NCBI RefSeq assembly: GCF_001578105.1
Contig: NZ_CP014275.1
Coordinates: 2,852,001-2,916,000 of the forward strand
Reading direction: 5' to 3'
Origin: Martelella sp. AD-3
GTDB taxonomy: Bacteria > Pseudomonadota > Alphaproteobacteria > Rhizobiales > Rhizobiaceae
DNA: 64,000 nucleotides
Part shown: positions 8,020 through 16,459 of the stretch, piece by piece
Layout: every line of letters begins with the position of its first letter
Position numbering within the stretch: the first letter of the stretch is position 1
The notes under the pieces: model-generated
Told to the model about the DNA's origin: nothing
What the model saw: the letters and a program-made list of their open reading frames with translations, nothing else
The model's database searches: none
Made by a program: the position numbers and the translations under genes

Positions 8020-9261
8020 ATGCACAAAGCGCCTTTCCGCCACCTTCTTCTCGCCGGCAGCGTCCTCGCAGCGATGTCGGTTCCCGCCTTCGCGCTCGAT
8101 GGAGAGGACATGCTCGCCAAGCTCAATGCCGCCTCGAAGGCGCAGGGCGGCGTCACTTTCACCTATGACGATGTCGAGGAAGGCCCTGACGGCGGCCTGA
8201 CGGTCTCCGGCGTGGTCTACAGCGCCGACCCTGAGCGCGCGCAGGAGTTCAGCGAGATGGAGCAGGTCGCGCCGATGACGCTGAATTTCGAAGGCGTGAA
8301 GGAAGACGGCAGCGGCGGCTACACGATCGACAAGGTTTCGGCTTTCGACATGGCCTTTGCCGGCGACGACTTCGAGATCGCCATCGGATCTCTGATCCAG
8401 GGCGACATCAAGGTCCCGGCAACGCCCGATCTGGAGGCCTTCGCCGGCTGGAGCTATGCGGGCTCCACGGAAGCGTCCGACATCACCTTCACAAGCGAAG
8501 GCCATCAGATCGTCACCATCGCAAGCGCCACCGGCAACCAGACTTTCAGCGCGGATGACAGCAAGGCAAGCTTCCTTGCCAATGTGGCCGGCATCGCGAT
8601 CGATCTTTCCGGGCTGGACGACATGGATGAGGATGCGCGCGCGACGCTGACCGCGCTCGACCTGATGACGATGAACGCCGACGTCACCATCATCGGCGAT
8701 TGGGACACGACGTCCGGCGATCTCGATTTTTCAACCTATGAGATCGCGGTCGAGGATGTCGGCGCGCTCAATATCCGATTCGCCATGACCGGGCTGACGC
8801 TCGAGACTATCGAGACCCTGCAACGGCTCGCGGCGGAAGCGCCCGCCGACCCGCAGGACATGCAGGCCGCGGAAGACGGCGAGGCCGAAAGCCCCTATCA
8901 GCAATACCTCCTCGAGCTCGGCCAGAAGATCGGTCTTTCGGAACTCGCCATCAGCTTCGTCGATGATTCGATCACCACGCGGGCACTGCAATATGCAGCG
9001 GAGAAGGAGGATCTGACGGCCGAGGAAATGGCCGACAAGATCGAGGTCGATCTCGGTAAGAGCCTTGCGGAGATGAATGTTCCGGACCTTGCGGATATGG
9101 TGACGACCGCCGTCGGCGCCTACTTCGCCGATCCGCAGAATTTCTCCGTCTCCATCAAGCCGCAGATGCAGATGCCGATCCTCGCTGTCGTCATGGCGGG
9201 AGCGGCCGCGCCGCAATCGATCCCGAAGCTCCTGAACCTTCAGGTCACGGCGAACGAATAG
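8020..9261 (+). CDS. Secreted or periplasmic protein of unknown function
   Basis: A 413-residue protein I cannot assign to a family with confidence. It begins with a clear signal peptide (FRHLLLAGSVLAAMSVPAFA, cleavage near residue 25), and the mature part is acidic with many Asp, Glu, Thr and Ala residues. Alternating hydrophobic/polar text such as ADVTIIGDWDTTSGDLDFSTYEIAVEDV suggests beta-rich repeats, followed by a helical stretch near residues 280-360. No catalytic motif or membrane anchor is seen after the signal peptide. ATG 8020 is preceded by CGGGAG; the frame opens 16 codons earlier without a site. It stands alone, divergent from parC, and ends in a hairpin terminator. Confidence 0.8.
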   Translation: MHKAPFRHLLLAGSVLAAMSVPAFALDGEDMLAKLNAASKAQGGVTFTYDDVEEGPDGGLTVSGVVYSADPERAQEFSEMEQVAPMTLNFEGVKEDGSGGYTIDKVSAFDMAFAGDDFEIAIGSLIQGDIKVPATPDLEAFAGWSYAGSTEASDITFTSEGHQIVTIASATGNQTFSADDSKASFLANVAGIAIDLSGLDDMDEDARATLTALDLMTMNADVTIIGDWDTTSGDLDFSTYEIAVEDVGALNIRFAMTGLTLETIETLQRLAAEAPADPQDMQAAEDGEAESPYQQYLLELGQKIGLSELAISFVDDSITTRALQYAAEKEDLTAEEMADKIEVDLGKSLAEMNVPDLADMVTTAVGAYFADPQNFSVSIKPQMQMPILAVVMAGAAAPQSIPKLLNLQVTANE

Positions 9262-9270
9262 GACAGTCCC

Positions 9271-9299
9271 GAAAACCGGCGGAGGGCCCGCCGGTTTTC
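9271..9299 (+). terminator. Rho-independent terminator after the secreted protein gene
   Basis: GAAAACCGGCGG and CCGCCGGTTTTC form a perfect 12-bp stem with a 5-base loop, 9 bp after the stop at 9261. The ends (AAAA/TTTT) would let it work in both directions. Confidence 0.8.
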
Positions 9300-9447
9300 A
9301 TATATGCCGGCAATGGGGGCGCGGCTTTCGCGCCACGGCCAAGCCGTTCTTCCCGCTTCATCGCGTTTCTCGGGCCTGCCCGCCCGGCAGCAAGACACAG
9401 CCAAACCGGTTCCGCCCGTCATGGAAACGCGGGACCGCCCTATCGAT

Positions 9448-9501
9448 TTGTTTGGACGCATTTTCGCGGACGCCAGATGTTTCCATCTGACTGCGAAATG
9501 C
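9448..9501. repeat. 54-bp structured intergenic repeat, copy 1
   Basis: A 54-bp element whose second copy lies at 43211-43264; by eye 49 of 54 positions agree. It can fold as an outer stem (GCATTTTCGC with GCGAAATGC) and an inner stem (CAGATG-TTTC-CATCTG). It lies in the 252-bp spacer beyond the terminator of the secreted-protein gene and next to the 3' end of the acetyltransferase. Confidence 0.7.
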
Positions 9502-9513
9502 TCTAGCGCATCG

Positions 9514-10107
9514 TTAGAGCGTCCTCTCCATTCGGCTTACCTTGGAGAAGCCGAAAACATGTCGCAGAAGGCCAAGGTCTTCGTCTTTTGTTGCGACAAA
9601 CCCGTTTCGCGCATAGAGCGCCCGCGCGCGCGGATTGGTGTCGATCACGTCAAGCCTTACCGACGTACAGCCAAGGACGGAGGCTTTCTCGCAAACGGCC
9701 GTCAGCAGACGCGTTCCAATGCCTCGGCCGCGCGCATCGTCCCGCACGGCGATGCCGTCCATGAGCAGTTGCCCGTTGCGGTTCTCGCGCTCGAACAGGA
9801 GCGAGAGCGGTGCGCGCCACAAGGCGCCGGGCCAGCCGTAGACCGCGGCGAGATCGCGCATCCCGCCGCCCACCATGGCGCCTTTGCCGGTCTTGTAGCC
9901 CGCGATGCCAAGAAGCCTCGTCCCGTCGGCGCTGACCGCGCTCACCGCAAATTCCGGCTCCAGCACGGCAGCGATGAAAGCCGCCGCGCGCCCGTCACGC
10001 CCCAAAACGATCCCGAGTTTGTCGCCGAAGGCGTCGAGATAAAGCGCCGCCGCCTCTTTGCGCAGGAACGGCGGGAACCCGCTCATGATGCAGATGTCGT
10101 CATCCAT
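9514..10107 (-). CDS. GNAT-family N-acetyltransferase
   Basis: A 197-residue acetyltransferase of the GNAT fold, which moves the acetyl group of acetyl-CoA to an amine. The acetyl-CoA binding motif A is clear (VRDDARGRGIGTRLLTAV, with R-G-R-G-I-G), followed by motif B (DVIDTNPRARALYARNGFV). The N-terminal half shows no recognised substrate domain, so the acceptor is unknown. The ATG at 10107 has only a weak ribosome-binding site; a start at the internal Met8 is possible. The gene lies 48 bp downstream of aspS on the same strand and may be read through from it. Confidence 0.85.
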   Translation of the reverse strand: MDDDICIMSGFPPFLRKEAAALYLDAFGDKLGIVLGRDGRAAAFIAAVLEPEFAVSAVSADGTRLLGIAGYKTGKGAMVGGGMRDLAAVYGWPGALWRAPLSLLFERENRNGQLLMDGIAVRDDARGRGIGTRLLTAVCEKASVLGCTSVRLDVIDTNPRARALYARNGFVATKDEDLGLLRHVFGFSKVSRMERTL

Positions 10108-10155
10108 CCGCGCAGGATACAGACCCGGGCGCTTCGATGGAAGCGCCCCTTTCGG

Positions 10156-11955
10156 TCAGTCCTTCTTCTGCGGCAGGATGCGCAGGCCAAGCTCGCGCAG
10201 CTGCGCCGGGCTCGCCTCGGCGGGGGCGGACATCAGAAGATCCTGCGCCTGCTGGTTCATCGGGAACAGCGTGACCTCACGCAGGTTCTTCGCGCCGACG
10301 AGCAGCATCACGATACGGTCGATGCCGGCCGCCATGCCGCCATGGGGCGGAACGCCGTACTGGAAGGCGCGGTAGAGGCCGCCGAAGCGCTCCTCGACCA
10401 CATCGGCGCCGAGACCGGCGTGGCCGAAGGCCGCAACCATGGTCTCCGGCGAGTGGTTGCGAATGCCGCCCGAGGCGATCTCGAAACCGTTGCAGACCAT
10501 GTCATACTGGAAGGCTTTCAGCGCCAGAAGGCCTTCGTCGCCATCGGCCGCCTTCAGCGCTTCCATGCCGCCCTGGGGCATGGAGAAGGGGTTGTGGGCA
10601 AAGTCGATCCGCTTTTCGTCCTCGTTCCATTCGTAGAAGGGGAAGTCGACGATCCAGCACAGCGCGTAGCGGTCCTTGTCGGTCAGGCCCAGTTCGTCGC
10701 CGACGCGCGTGCGCGCCTCGCCGGCAAAGCGGACGAACTGGTCCGGACGACCGGCGACGAAGAAGCAGGCGTCACCGTCTTCCAGGCCAAGCTGTACGCG
10801 GATCGCATCGGTGCGTTCGGGACCGATATTCTTGGCGAGCGGACCGGCGCCGGTGACGTCCTCACCTTCCTTGCGCCAGAAAATGTAACCGAGGCCCGGC
10901 TGACCCTGCGACTGCGCCCAGGAATTCATCCGGTCGCAGAAGGCGCGGGAGCCGCCGGTCTTGGCCGGAATGGCCCAGACCTCGACCTTCGGATCCTTGG
11001 CGATCATGCCGGCGAAGACCTTGAAGCCCGAACCGTCAAAATGCTCGGTCACGGCTTCCATCTCGATCGGGTTTCTCAGGTCCGGCTTGTCGGAACCGTA
11101 TTTGCGCATGGCAACGTCATAGGGAATGCGCGGGAACTCTTCGGTCACCGGCTTGCCGTTGGCAAACGCCTTGAACACATCGCGCAGCACCGGCTCCATC
11201 GTTTCCAGAATGTCATTCTGCTCGACAAAGCTCATTTCCAGGTCGAGCTGGTAGAATTCGCCCGGCAAGCGGTCGGCGCGCGGATCCTCGTCGCGGAAGC
11301 AGGGCGCGATCTGGAAATAGCGGTCGAAACCGGAGGCCATCAGCAGCTGCTTGTACTGCTGCGGCGCCTGCGGCAGGGCGTAGAACTTGCCCTGGTGGAT
11401 ACGGCTCGGCACGAGGAAGTCGCGCGCGCCTTCCGGCGAGGAGGCCGTCAGGATCGGCGTCGAATATTCGGTGAAGCCGGCCTCGCCCATCAGCCTGCGC
11501 ATTTCGGCGATGATCTTGGTGCGCTTGACGATATTGGCGTGCAGCGTTTCGCGGCGAAGGTCCAGGAAGCGGTATTTCAGACGCAGGTCTTCCGGATATT
11601 CCGGCTCGCCGAAAACCGGCAGCGGCAGCTCCTTCGCGGCCGACAAAACCTCGATCTCCTCGGCGTAAAGCTCGATCTCGCCGGTCGCCATGCTCGGGTT
11701 CACCGTCTCTTCGGTGCGTGCGCGCACCTTGCCGTCGACGCGAATCACCCACTCGCCGCGCACTTTCTCCGCATTGGAAAAGGCGGGCGAATCCGGATCG
11801 GCGACCACCTGGGTCATGCCGTAATGGTCGCGAAGGTCGATGAAGAGCACGCCGCCATGGTCGCGCACGCGGTGCACCCAGCCGGAAAGGCGGGCGGTCT
11901 GGCCAACGTCGGACTTCTTGAGGGCGGCACAGGAATGGCTGCGATAGCGGTGCAT
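10156..11955 (-). CDS. aspS: Aspartyl-tRNA synthetase, probably non-discriminating (Asp/Asn)
   Basis: A 599-residue class IIb tRNA synthetase that charges tRNA with aspartate. The N-terminal OB fold ([20 protein letters not shown]) binds the anticodon. Motif 2 is [22 protein letters not shown] and motif 3 is [19 protein letters not shown], with the bacterial GAD insertion between them. His33, in RDHGG, replaces the Leu of the E. coli enzyme; this His is associated with non-discriminating AspRS, which also forms Asp-tRNA(Asn) for GatCAB. I chose ATG 11955 ([12 protein letters not shown]); the 28 upstream codons are not family-like. Confidence 0.95.
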   Translation of the reverse strand: MHRYRSHSCAALKKSDVGQTARLSGWVHRVRDHGGVLFIDLRDHYGMTQVVADPDSPAFSNAEKVRGEWVIRVDGKVRARTEETVNPSMATGEIELYAEEIEVLSAAKELPLPVFGEPEYPEDLRLKYRFLDLRRETLHANIVKRTKIIAEMRRLMGEAGFTEYSTPILTASSPEGARDFLVPSRIHQGKFYALPQAPQQYKQLLMASGFDRYFQIAPCFRDEDPRADRLPGEFYQLDLEMSFVEQNDILETMEPVLRDVFKAFANGKPVTEEFPRIPYDVAMRKYGSDKPDLRNPIEMEAVTEHFDGSGFKVFAGMIAKDPKVEVWAIPAKTGGSRAFCDRMNSWAQSQGQPGLGYIFWRKEGEDVTGAGPLAKNIGPERTDAIRVQLGLEDGDACFFVAGRPDQFVRFAGEARTRVGDELGLTDKDRYALCWIVDFPFYEWNEDEKRIDFAHNPFSMPQGGMEALKAADGDEGLLALKAFQYDMVCNGFEIASGGIRNHSPETMVAAFGHAGLGADVVEERFGGLYRAFQYGVPPHGGMAAGIDRIVMLLVGAKNLREVTLFPMNQQAQDLLMSAPAEASPAQLRELGLRILPQKKD

Positions 11956-12199
11956 AGTCTTATCCGTAAAAGGTTCTGGAAGGCAGGCAGGCGGCATTCC
12001 GCGCCGGGCTTCGCGGTGAATTCCGGCGGAAAAGCGCATGGCAGGCCCTCTTTGTCAAGGCAAAGCCGTTTGGACGCTGCTAAACCACATCGGGCGCGCA
12101 ACAGCAAGCTTTACCGCCGGCGTGAGGCCCGCAAGCGCCCTTTTCCCTGCGCCATTTTTCGCCATGCCTTGACATCATCGCCCTAAAGGCCAAGGAAAG

Positions 12200-13375
12200 A
12201 TGGCGAAACCCAACGACCGATATGTCCTGATGATCGAAACCACTGCCGCACTTGAAGAGGCCTGCGCCAAGCTCGCCAGATCCGAATTCGTCACCGTCGA
12301 CACTGAATTCATCCGCGAAAGCACCTTCTGGCCGGAACTCTGCCTGATCCAGATGGCAAGTCCGGACATGGAGGTGCTCGTCGACCCGCTGGCCAGGGGC
12401 ATCGACCTGAAGCCGTTTTTCGAACTGATGGCCGACCCGTCCGTGGTCAAGGTTTTCCACGCCGCCCGCCAGGATCTCGAGATTGTCTATCATATGGGCG
12501 GGTTGCTGCCGGCGCCGCTGTTCGACACGCAGGTGGCGGCCATGGTCTGCGGCTTCGGCGATTCGATCTCCTACGACCAGCTCGTCTCACGGCTGACGGG
12601 GGCCCATATCGACAAGTCGTCGCGCTTTACCGACTGGCGCGCCCGTCCGCTCGACGACAAGCAGCTGTCCTATGCGCTGGCCGACGTCACCCATCTGCGC
12701 GACGTCTACCTGAAACTGAAGGAAGAACTCTCCCGCGAAGGCCGGACCGACTGGGTGGACGAGGAAATGGCGATCCTGGAATCGCCGGCAACCTACGATC
12801 TGCCGCCCGAGCAGGCGTGGACGCGGCTGAAACTCCGGATCAAGAAGCCGATCGATTTCGCGGTGATGCAGGCCGTCGCCGCCTGGCGCGAGCGCGAGGC
12901 GCGCGATCGCAACGTGCCCCGCCGCCGGGTGCTGAAGGATGACGCCGTTTACGAGATCGCCCAGCAGCACCCGACCGAGCCGGAAGCGCTCGCCAGGCTG
13001 CGCATGATCCCGAAGGGCTGGGAGCGTTCGCAGCCGGCCTCCGCGCTGATGGCGGCGGTCAGATCGGCGCTCGACATCCCCAAGGCGGAACTGCCGCGCA
13101 TACCGCGCCAGCCGCAACTGCCCGAGGGCGCCGCCGCGGCAGCCGAGCTTCTCAAGGTGCTGCTCAAGATCGTCGCCGAGCAGAACCAGGTCGCCGCCCG
13201 CGTCATCGCCTCGTCCGACGATCTCGACAGGATCGCGGCGGAGGGCGAGGAGGCCGATGTCGAAGCGATGAAGGGCTGGCGACGCAAGCTTTTCGGCGAG
13301 CCGGCCCTGCAACTTCTCAACGGCGAAGTCGCGCTGCGTTTCGTCGAGAAGAAGGTGGAGATGATCGCGGTCTGA
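12200..13375 (+). CDS. rnd: Ribonuclease D
   Basis: A 391-residue 3'-5' exoribonuclease of the DEDD group, which trims tRNA precursors and other structured RNAs. The catalytic acids are visible in VTVDTEF (Asp34, Glu36), in HAARQDLE (Exo II) and in YALADVTHL (Exo III, DEDDy type with Tyr). An HRDC domain follows, with VMQAVAAWREREARDRNVPRRRVLKDD typical of its start. AAGGA lies close before ATG 12200; a start at Met11 (12230), which many relatives use, is possible. It is divergent from aspS and converges with ruvB. Confidence 0.93.
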   Translation: MAKPNDRYVLMIETTAALEEACAKLARSEFVTVDTEFIRESTFWPELCLIQMASPDMEVLVDPLARGIDLKPFFELMADPSVVKVFHAARQDLEIVYHMGGLLPAPLFDTQVAAMVCGFGDSISYDQLVSRLTGAHIDKSSRFTDWRARPLDDKQLSYALADVTHLRDVYLKLKEELSREGRTDWVDEEMAILESPATYDLPPEQAWTRLKLRIKKPIDFAVMQAVAAWREREARDRNVPRRRVLKDDAVYEIAQQHPTEPEALARLRMIPKGWERSQPASALMAAVRSALDIPKAELPRIPRQPQLPEGAAAAAELLKVLLKIVAEQNQVAARVIASSDDLDRIAAEGEEADVEAMKGWRRKLFGEPALQLLNGEVALRFVEKKVEMIAV

Positions 13376-13398
13376 GGCCGGTCTCTCGTCCCCGATCG

Positions 13399-14433
13399 CT
13401 ACTCGCCCTCGTCAAACAGCCGGAACTGGTCGACTTCCTTCGGCGGATTGAGGCCGAGATGTTTCCAGGCGGTCGCCGTCATCACCCGGCCGCGCGGGGT
13501 GCGCTGGATGAAGCCCTGCTGGATCATATAGGGCTCGATGATATCCTCGATGGCATCGCGCGGCTCCGAAAGCCCGGCCGCGATCGTCTCGATGCCGACC
13601 GGACCGCCGCCGAAATGCTGGCAGATCATGTTGAGATAGCGCCGGTCCAGCTGGTCGAGGCCCATATGATCGACCTCGAGCCGCGTCAGCGCCTCGTCGG
13701 CAATTATGCGCGAGACTTCGGTGGCGTCGGCCACCTCGGCAAAGTCGCGCACCCTGCGGAGCAGCCGTCCGGCAATGCGCGGCGTCCCCCTCGCCCGACG
13801 GGCGATTTCGCGCGCGCCGTCATCGCTCATGCCGAGCCCCATCAGCCGCGCGCCGCGACGGATGATGCTCTCGAGCTCCTCGACCGTGTAGAAATTGAGC
13901 CGGACGGGAATGCCGAACCGGTCCCTCAGCGGCGTCGTCAGAAGGCCGAGCCGGGTGGTGGCGGCCACCAGCGTGAATTTCGACAGATCGATCTTGACCG
14001 AGCGGGCCGCCGGCCCCTCGCCGATGATCAGGTCGAGCTGAAAATCTTCCATCGCCGGATAGAGAATTTCCTCGACGGCCGGGTTCAGCCGGTGGATTTC
14101 GTCGATGAACAGCACGTCCCGTTCTTCTAGATTGGTCAGAAGCGCGGCCAGATCGCCGGCCTTGGCGATCACCGGCCCCGAGGTGGCGCGGAAATTGACG
14201 CCGAGTTCCTTGGCCATGATCTGCGCCAGCGTGGTCTTGCCGAGCCCCGGCGGGCCGACGAAGAGAACGTGATCCAGCGCTTCGCCGCGCCTTTTGGCAG
14301 CCTCGATGAAGATCTTCAGGTTCGCACGCGCCTCCGCCTGGCCCGTAAAATCATCCAGCGTCTGCGGCCGCATGGCGGCATCGAGATCTTCGACGCGGGT
14401 CTCGGGCGATATCAGGCGTTCGGGTTCGCTCAT
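13399..14433 (-). CDS. ruvB: Holliday junction branch-migration ATPase RuvB
   Basis: A 344-residue AAA+ motor that, with RuvA, drives branch migration of Holliday junctions. Walker A is GPPGLGKTT (residues 60-68), Walker B is LFIDEIHRL, and the C-terminal winged helix follows with the rhizobial ending [16 protein letters not shown]. The start ATG at 14433 overlaps the stop of vapC as ATGA, and its only ribosome-binding site (GGAA about 8 bp upstream) lies inside the end of vapC, so translation is probably coupled to the toxin gene. In most relatives ruvB follows ruvA directly; here vapB and vapC separate them. Confidence 0.96.
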   Translation of the reverse strand: MSEPERLISPETRVEDLDAAMRPQTLDDFTGQAEARANLKIFIEAAKRRGEALDHVLFVGPPGLGKTTLAQIMAKELGVNFRATSGPVIAKAGDLAALLTNLEERDVLFIDEIHRLNPAVEEILYPAMEDFQLDLIIGEGPAARSVKIDLSKFTLVAATTRLGLLTTPLRDRFGIPVRLNFYTVEELESIIRRGARLMGLGMSDDGAREIARRARGTPRIAGRLLRRVRDFAEVADATEVSRIIADEALTRLEVDHMGLDQLDRRYLNMICQHFGGGPVGIETIAAGLSEPRDAIEDIIEPYMIQQGFIQRTPRGRVMTATAWKHLGLNPPKEVDQFRLFDEGE

Positions 14434-14828
14434 TTCAAAAGTTCCATTCCCGGAATTGCAGCCGCGGCGGCCTTGTCTAGCGTCATAGTGACGCGACATC
14501 CCGCCTGTTCGTTCCTGAGCGCGATCAGGATATCGGCAAATTCGGCACTCGTCTGCCGCATCAGATCAAGGGCGCTCTCGACCAGACGTTCATCTTCCAT
14601 TTCAATGTCGCCCGCCTCGAGAAGGTCGCCGATCGCCAGCGAGACATCGTCGCGCGAAACGCCAAGGCGCTTGCGCAGAAACCAGGCAAACTCCATCAGC
14701 GTGATACAATTGATAAAGCCTGGCCCCTTCTCCGGCAATTGCCGGATCAGGTCGTTCACGGCCTGCGACTGACTTTCGTCATCCTGCAATACCAACCTCA
14801 GGAGGACATTCGTATCGAGACCGATCAT
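14430..14828 (-). CDS. vapC: VapC-type PIN-domain toxin ribonuclease
   Basis: A 132-residue PIN-domain protein, the toxin of a type II toxin-antitoxin pair; such enzymes cut tRNA or rRNA and stop translation. All expected acidic residues are present: Asp5 ([13 protein letters not shown]), Glu46 (TLMEFAW), Asp99 (EFADI) and Asp118 (TLDKA), so it looks catalytically intact. It is encoded right after its antitoxin with an ATGA overlap (14825-14828), and its stop overlaps the ruvB start in the same way. The N-terminus resembles chromosomal VapC/MvpA toxins. Toxicity itself is inferred. Confidence 0.9.
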   Translation of the reverse strand: MIGLDTNVLLRLVLQDDESQSQAVNDLIRQLPEKGPGFINCITLMEFAWFLRKRLGVSRDDVSLAIGDLLEAGDIEMEDERLVESALDLMRQTSAEFADILIALRNEQAGCRVTMTLDKAAAAAIPGMELLK

Positions 14829-15085
14829 GAACGCTCGGCCACATGCGTTGCAATTGCCTCTCCGACGATATCCTCCATCTCTTCCGTCGAAATCGTCTCC
14901 CTTTCGGGGTCGTGAAACCGACCCTTGAGGTCGATCGCCCGCTTATTCTTGGCCTTCATGACAATCTCGCCGTCGCGCACGACATAGCGTATGCGGTCGC
15001 CGGGATGGAGATTGAGGATCGCCCGGATCTCGGCGGGAACAGTCGTCTGCCCCTTCGATGTCATGGTGCCGTAGTAGACGCTCAT
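14825..15085 (-). CDS. vapB: VapB/AbrB-type antitoxin
   Basis: An 86-residue antitoxin with an N-terminal swapped-hairpin AbrB/MazE DNA-binding domain (TMTSKGQTTVPAEIRAILNLHPGDRIRYV) and a charged C-terminal tail (KGRFHDPERETISTEEMEDIV) of the kind that wraps the toxin active site. I prefer ATG 15085, which has AAGGA 9 bp upstream; the frame also offers GTG 15091, which is too close to that site. The stop overlaps the vapC start. The pair lies between ruvA and ruvB, 54 bp after the ruvA stop. Confidence 0.88.
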   Translation of the reverse strand: MSVYYGTMTSKGQTTVPAEIRAILNLHPGDRIRYVVRDGEIVMKAKNKRAIDLKGRFHDPERETISTEEMEDIVGEAIATHVAERS

Positions 15086-15092
15086 CGCCACG

Positions 15093-15122
15093 TGTCCTTA
15101 CATTTAACACCCTGCAAGGACA
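15093..15122. promoter_or_regulatory. Inverted repeat upstream of vapB, likely VapBC operator
   Basis: TGTCCTTACA (15093-15102) and TGCAAGGACA (15113-15122) form 10-bp arms with one non-matching pair and a 10-bp spacer, directly between ruvA and vapB. AbrB-type antitoxins bind such repeats to autoregulate. The left arm includes the AAGGA used by vapB, so binding or an RNA hairpin could also affect translation. Function is inferred. Confidence 0.6.
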
Positions 15123-15139
15123 GCATTAGCATGAAAGGA

Positions 15140-15760
15140 TCAACTCGCCAATTCCTTCAACCCCAGACGAATAAGGACGGCACTGTCGGCGTCCTCGCCT
15201 GCCTTTTTCAGCGCGGCGGAAACCGCGCCCGCGGCCTGGTCGCGCGAATAGCCGAGATTGGAGAGCGCGGAAATCGCGTCGGAGACGGCCGCCGGCGCCT
15301 TTCCCTCGCCCACATCCTGGCGGAAGGCGACGCCCTCGCTGTCGCCCATGGAAAGCCCGGCGGGCACCTTGTTCTTCAGCTCGTTGACGATGCGCGTCGC
15401 GACCTTCGGCCCGACGCCCGGCGCGCGCGAGACCGCTGTCTTGTCGCCAAGCGCGATGGCGTTTGCCACCTCGCCTGCCGAAAGCGTCGACAGGATGGCG
15501 AGCGCCACACGGGTTCCGACCCCCTGCACGCTCTGCAGCAGGTTGAACCAGCCGCGCTCCTCGGCGCTGATGAAACCATAGAGCTTCAACTGATCCTCGC
15601 GCACGAAGGTCTCGATCACCAGCGTCACGGCCTCGCCCGGCGAACCGATGCGCGAGAGCGTGCGCGCCGAACAGAAAGCCACATAACAGACGCCATGGAC
15701 ATCGACGAGCACATGGTCGTCGCCGATCTCGTCAATCACGCCCTTCAACTTGCCGATCAT
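15140..15760 (-). CDS. ruvA: Holliday junction DNA-binding protein RuvA
   Basis: A 206-residue RuvA, which forms the tetramer that holds the four-way junction and recruits RuvB rings. The N-terminal OB fold ([26 protein letters not shown]), the double helix-hairpin-helix ([17 protein letters not shown] and [16 protein letters not shown]) and the C-terminal RuvB-binding domain ([20 protein letters not shown]) are all complete. The start lies 12 bp after the ruvC stop, so ruvC and ruvA are one transcript. Its usual partner ruvB is displaced by the vapBC pair. Confidence 0.96.
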   Translation of the reverse strand: MIGKLKGVIDEIGDDHVLVDVHGVCYVAFCSARTLSRIGSPGEAVTLVIETFVREDQLKLYGFISAEERGWFNLLQSVQGVGTRVALAILSTLSAGEVANAIALGDKTAVSRAPGVGPKVATRIVNELKNKVPAGLSMGDSEGVAFRQDVGEGKAPAAVSDAISALSNLGYSRDQAAGAVSAALKKAGEDADSAVLIRLGLKELAS

Positions 15761-15772
15761 GCTCGCCTGTTC

Positions 15773-16285
15773 CTATCCGGCCAATGCCGCCTTCATCATC
15801 CGGTTCGCGCCGCGGTGATGCGCGTGACAGATGGCGATCGCCAGCGCATCCGCCGCGTCGCTGCCCTTGAACTGAGCCTTCGGCATCAGGACCTTCAGCA
15901 TCATGTGGATCTGCTCCTTGTCGCCGTGGCCGACGCCGATCACCGCCTTCTTCACCGCGTTCGGCGCATATTCGGAAACATGCAGGCCGGCAAGAGAGGG
16001 CACCAGAAGCGCGATGCCGCGCGCCTGGCCGAGCTTCAGCGTCGCCACCGCATCCTTGTTGACAAAGGTCTGCTCCACCGCCGCCTCGTCGGGCCGCTGC
16101 CCGTGCACGACCTCCGAGAGCCCGTCATGCAACTGCCTGAGACGCGAGGCAAGGTCCATCTGACCATCCGTCGTTACCGTGCCGGAGGCGACGAATTTCA
16201 GCGAATTGCCGAGCGTCTCTATCACGCCCCAGCCGGTGCGGCGAAGGCCCGGATCGATGCCGAGAATACGAATCGTCTTTTCCAT
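15773..16285 (-). CDS. ruvC: Crossover junction endodeoxyribonuclease RuvC
   Basis: A 170-residue Holliday junction resolvase with an RNase H-like fold. The catalytic acids fit Asp11 ([13 protein letters not shown]), Glu71 ([11 protein letters not shown]), Asp143 and Asp146 ([15 protein letters not shown]). I chose ATG 16285, giving [13 protein letters not shown], although the frame is open for 58 more codons upstream with no family similarity. It is the first gene of the ruvC-ruvA-vapB-vapC-ruvB unit. Confidence 0.95.
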   Translation of the reverse strand: MEKTIRILGIDPGLRRTGWGVIETLGNSLKFVASGTVTTDGQMDLASRLRQLHDGLSEVVHGQRPDEAAVEQTFVNKDAVATLKLGQARGIALLVPSLAGLHVSEYAPNAVKKAVIGVGHGDKEQIHMMLKVLMPKAQFKGSDAADALAIAICHAHHRGANRMMKAALAG

Positions 16286-16459
16286 GCGTCTCACCCTATC
16301 GATGTTGCCCCAAGCCTTCCAGAGAAAAGTGAACAAAACAAAAACATCCATGACTGCCGCACGCCGCCCGGACTTTAAAAGCCGGCCCCCGCGCACTATC
16401 TGGCCTGTCAAATCAGGGATTTGCAAAGCGTGCCGGCCGCCGGCCGGAAGGGAAGACAA

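Noticed and set aside
9304..12186. 960-codon plus-strand frame opposite the GNAT gene and aspS
   Set aside because: Shadow of aspS on the other strand; no recognisable protein features.
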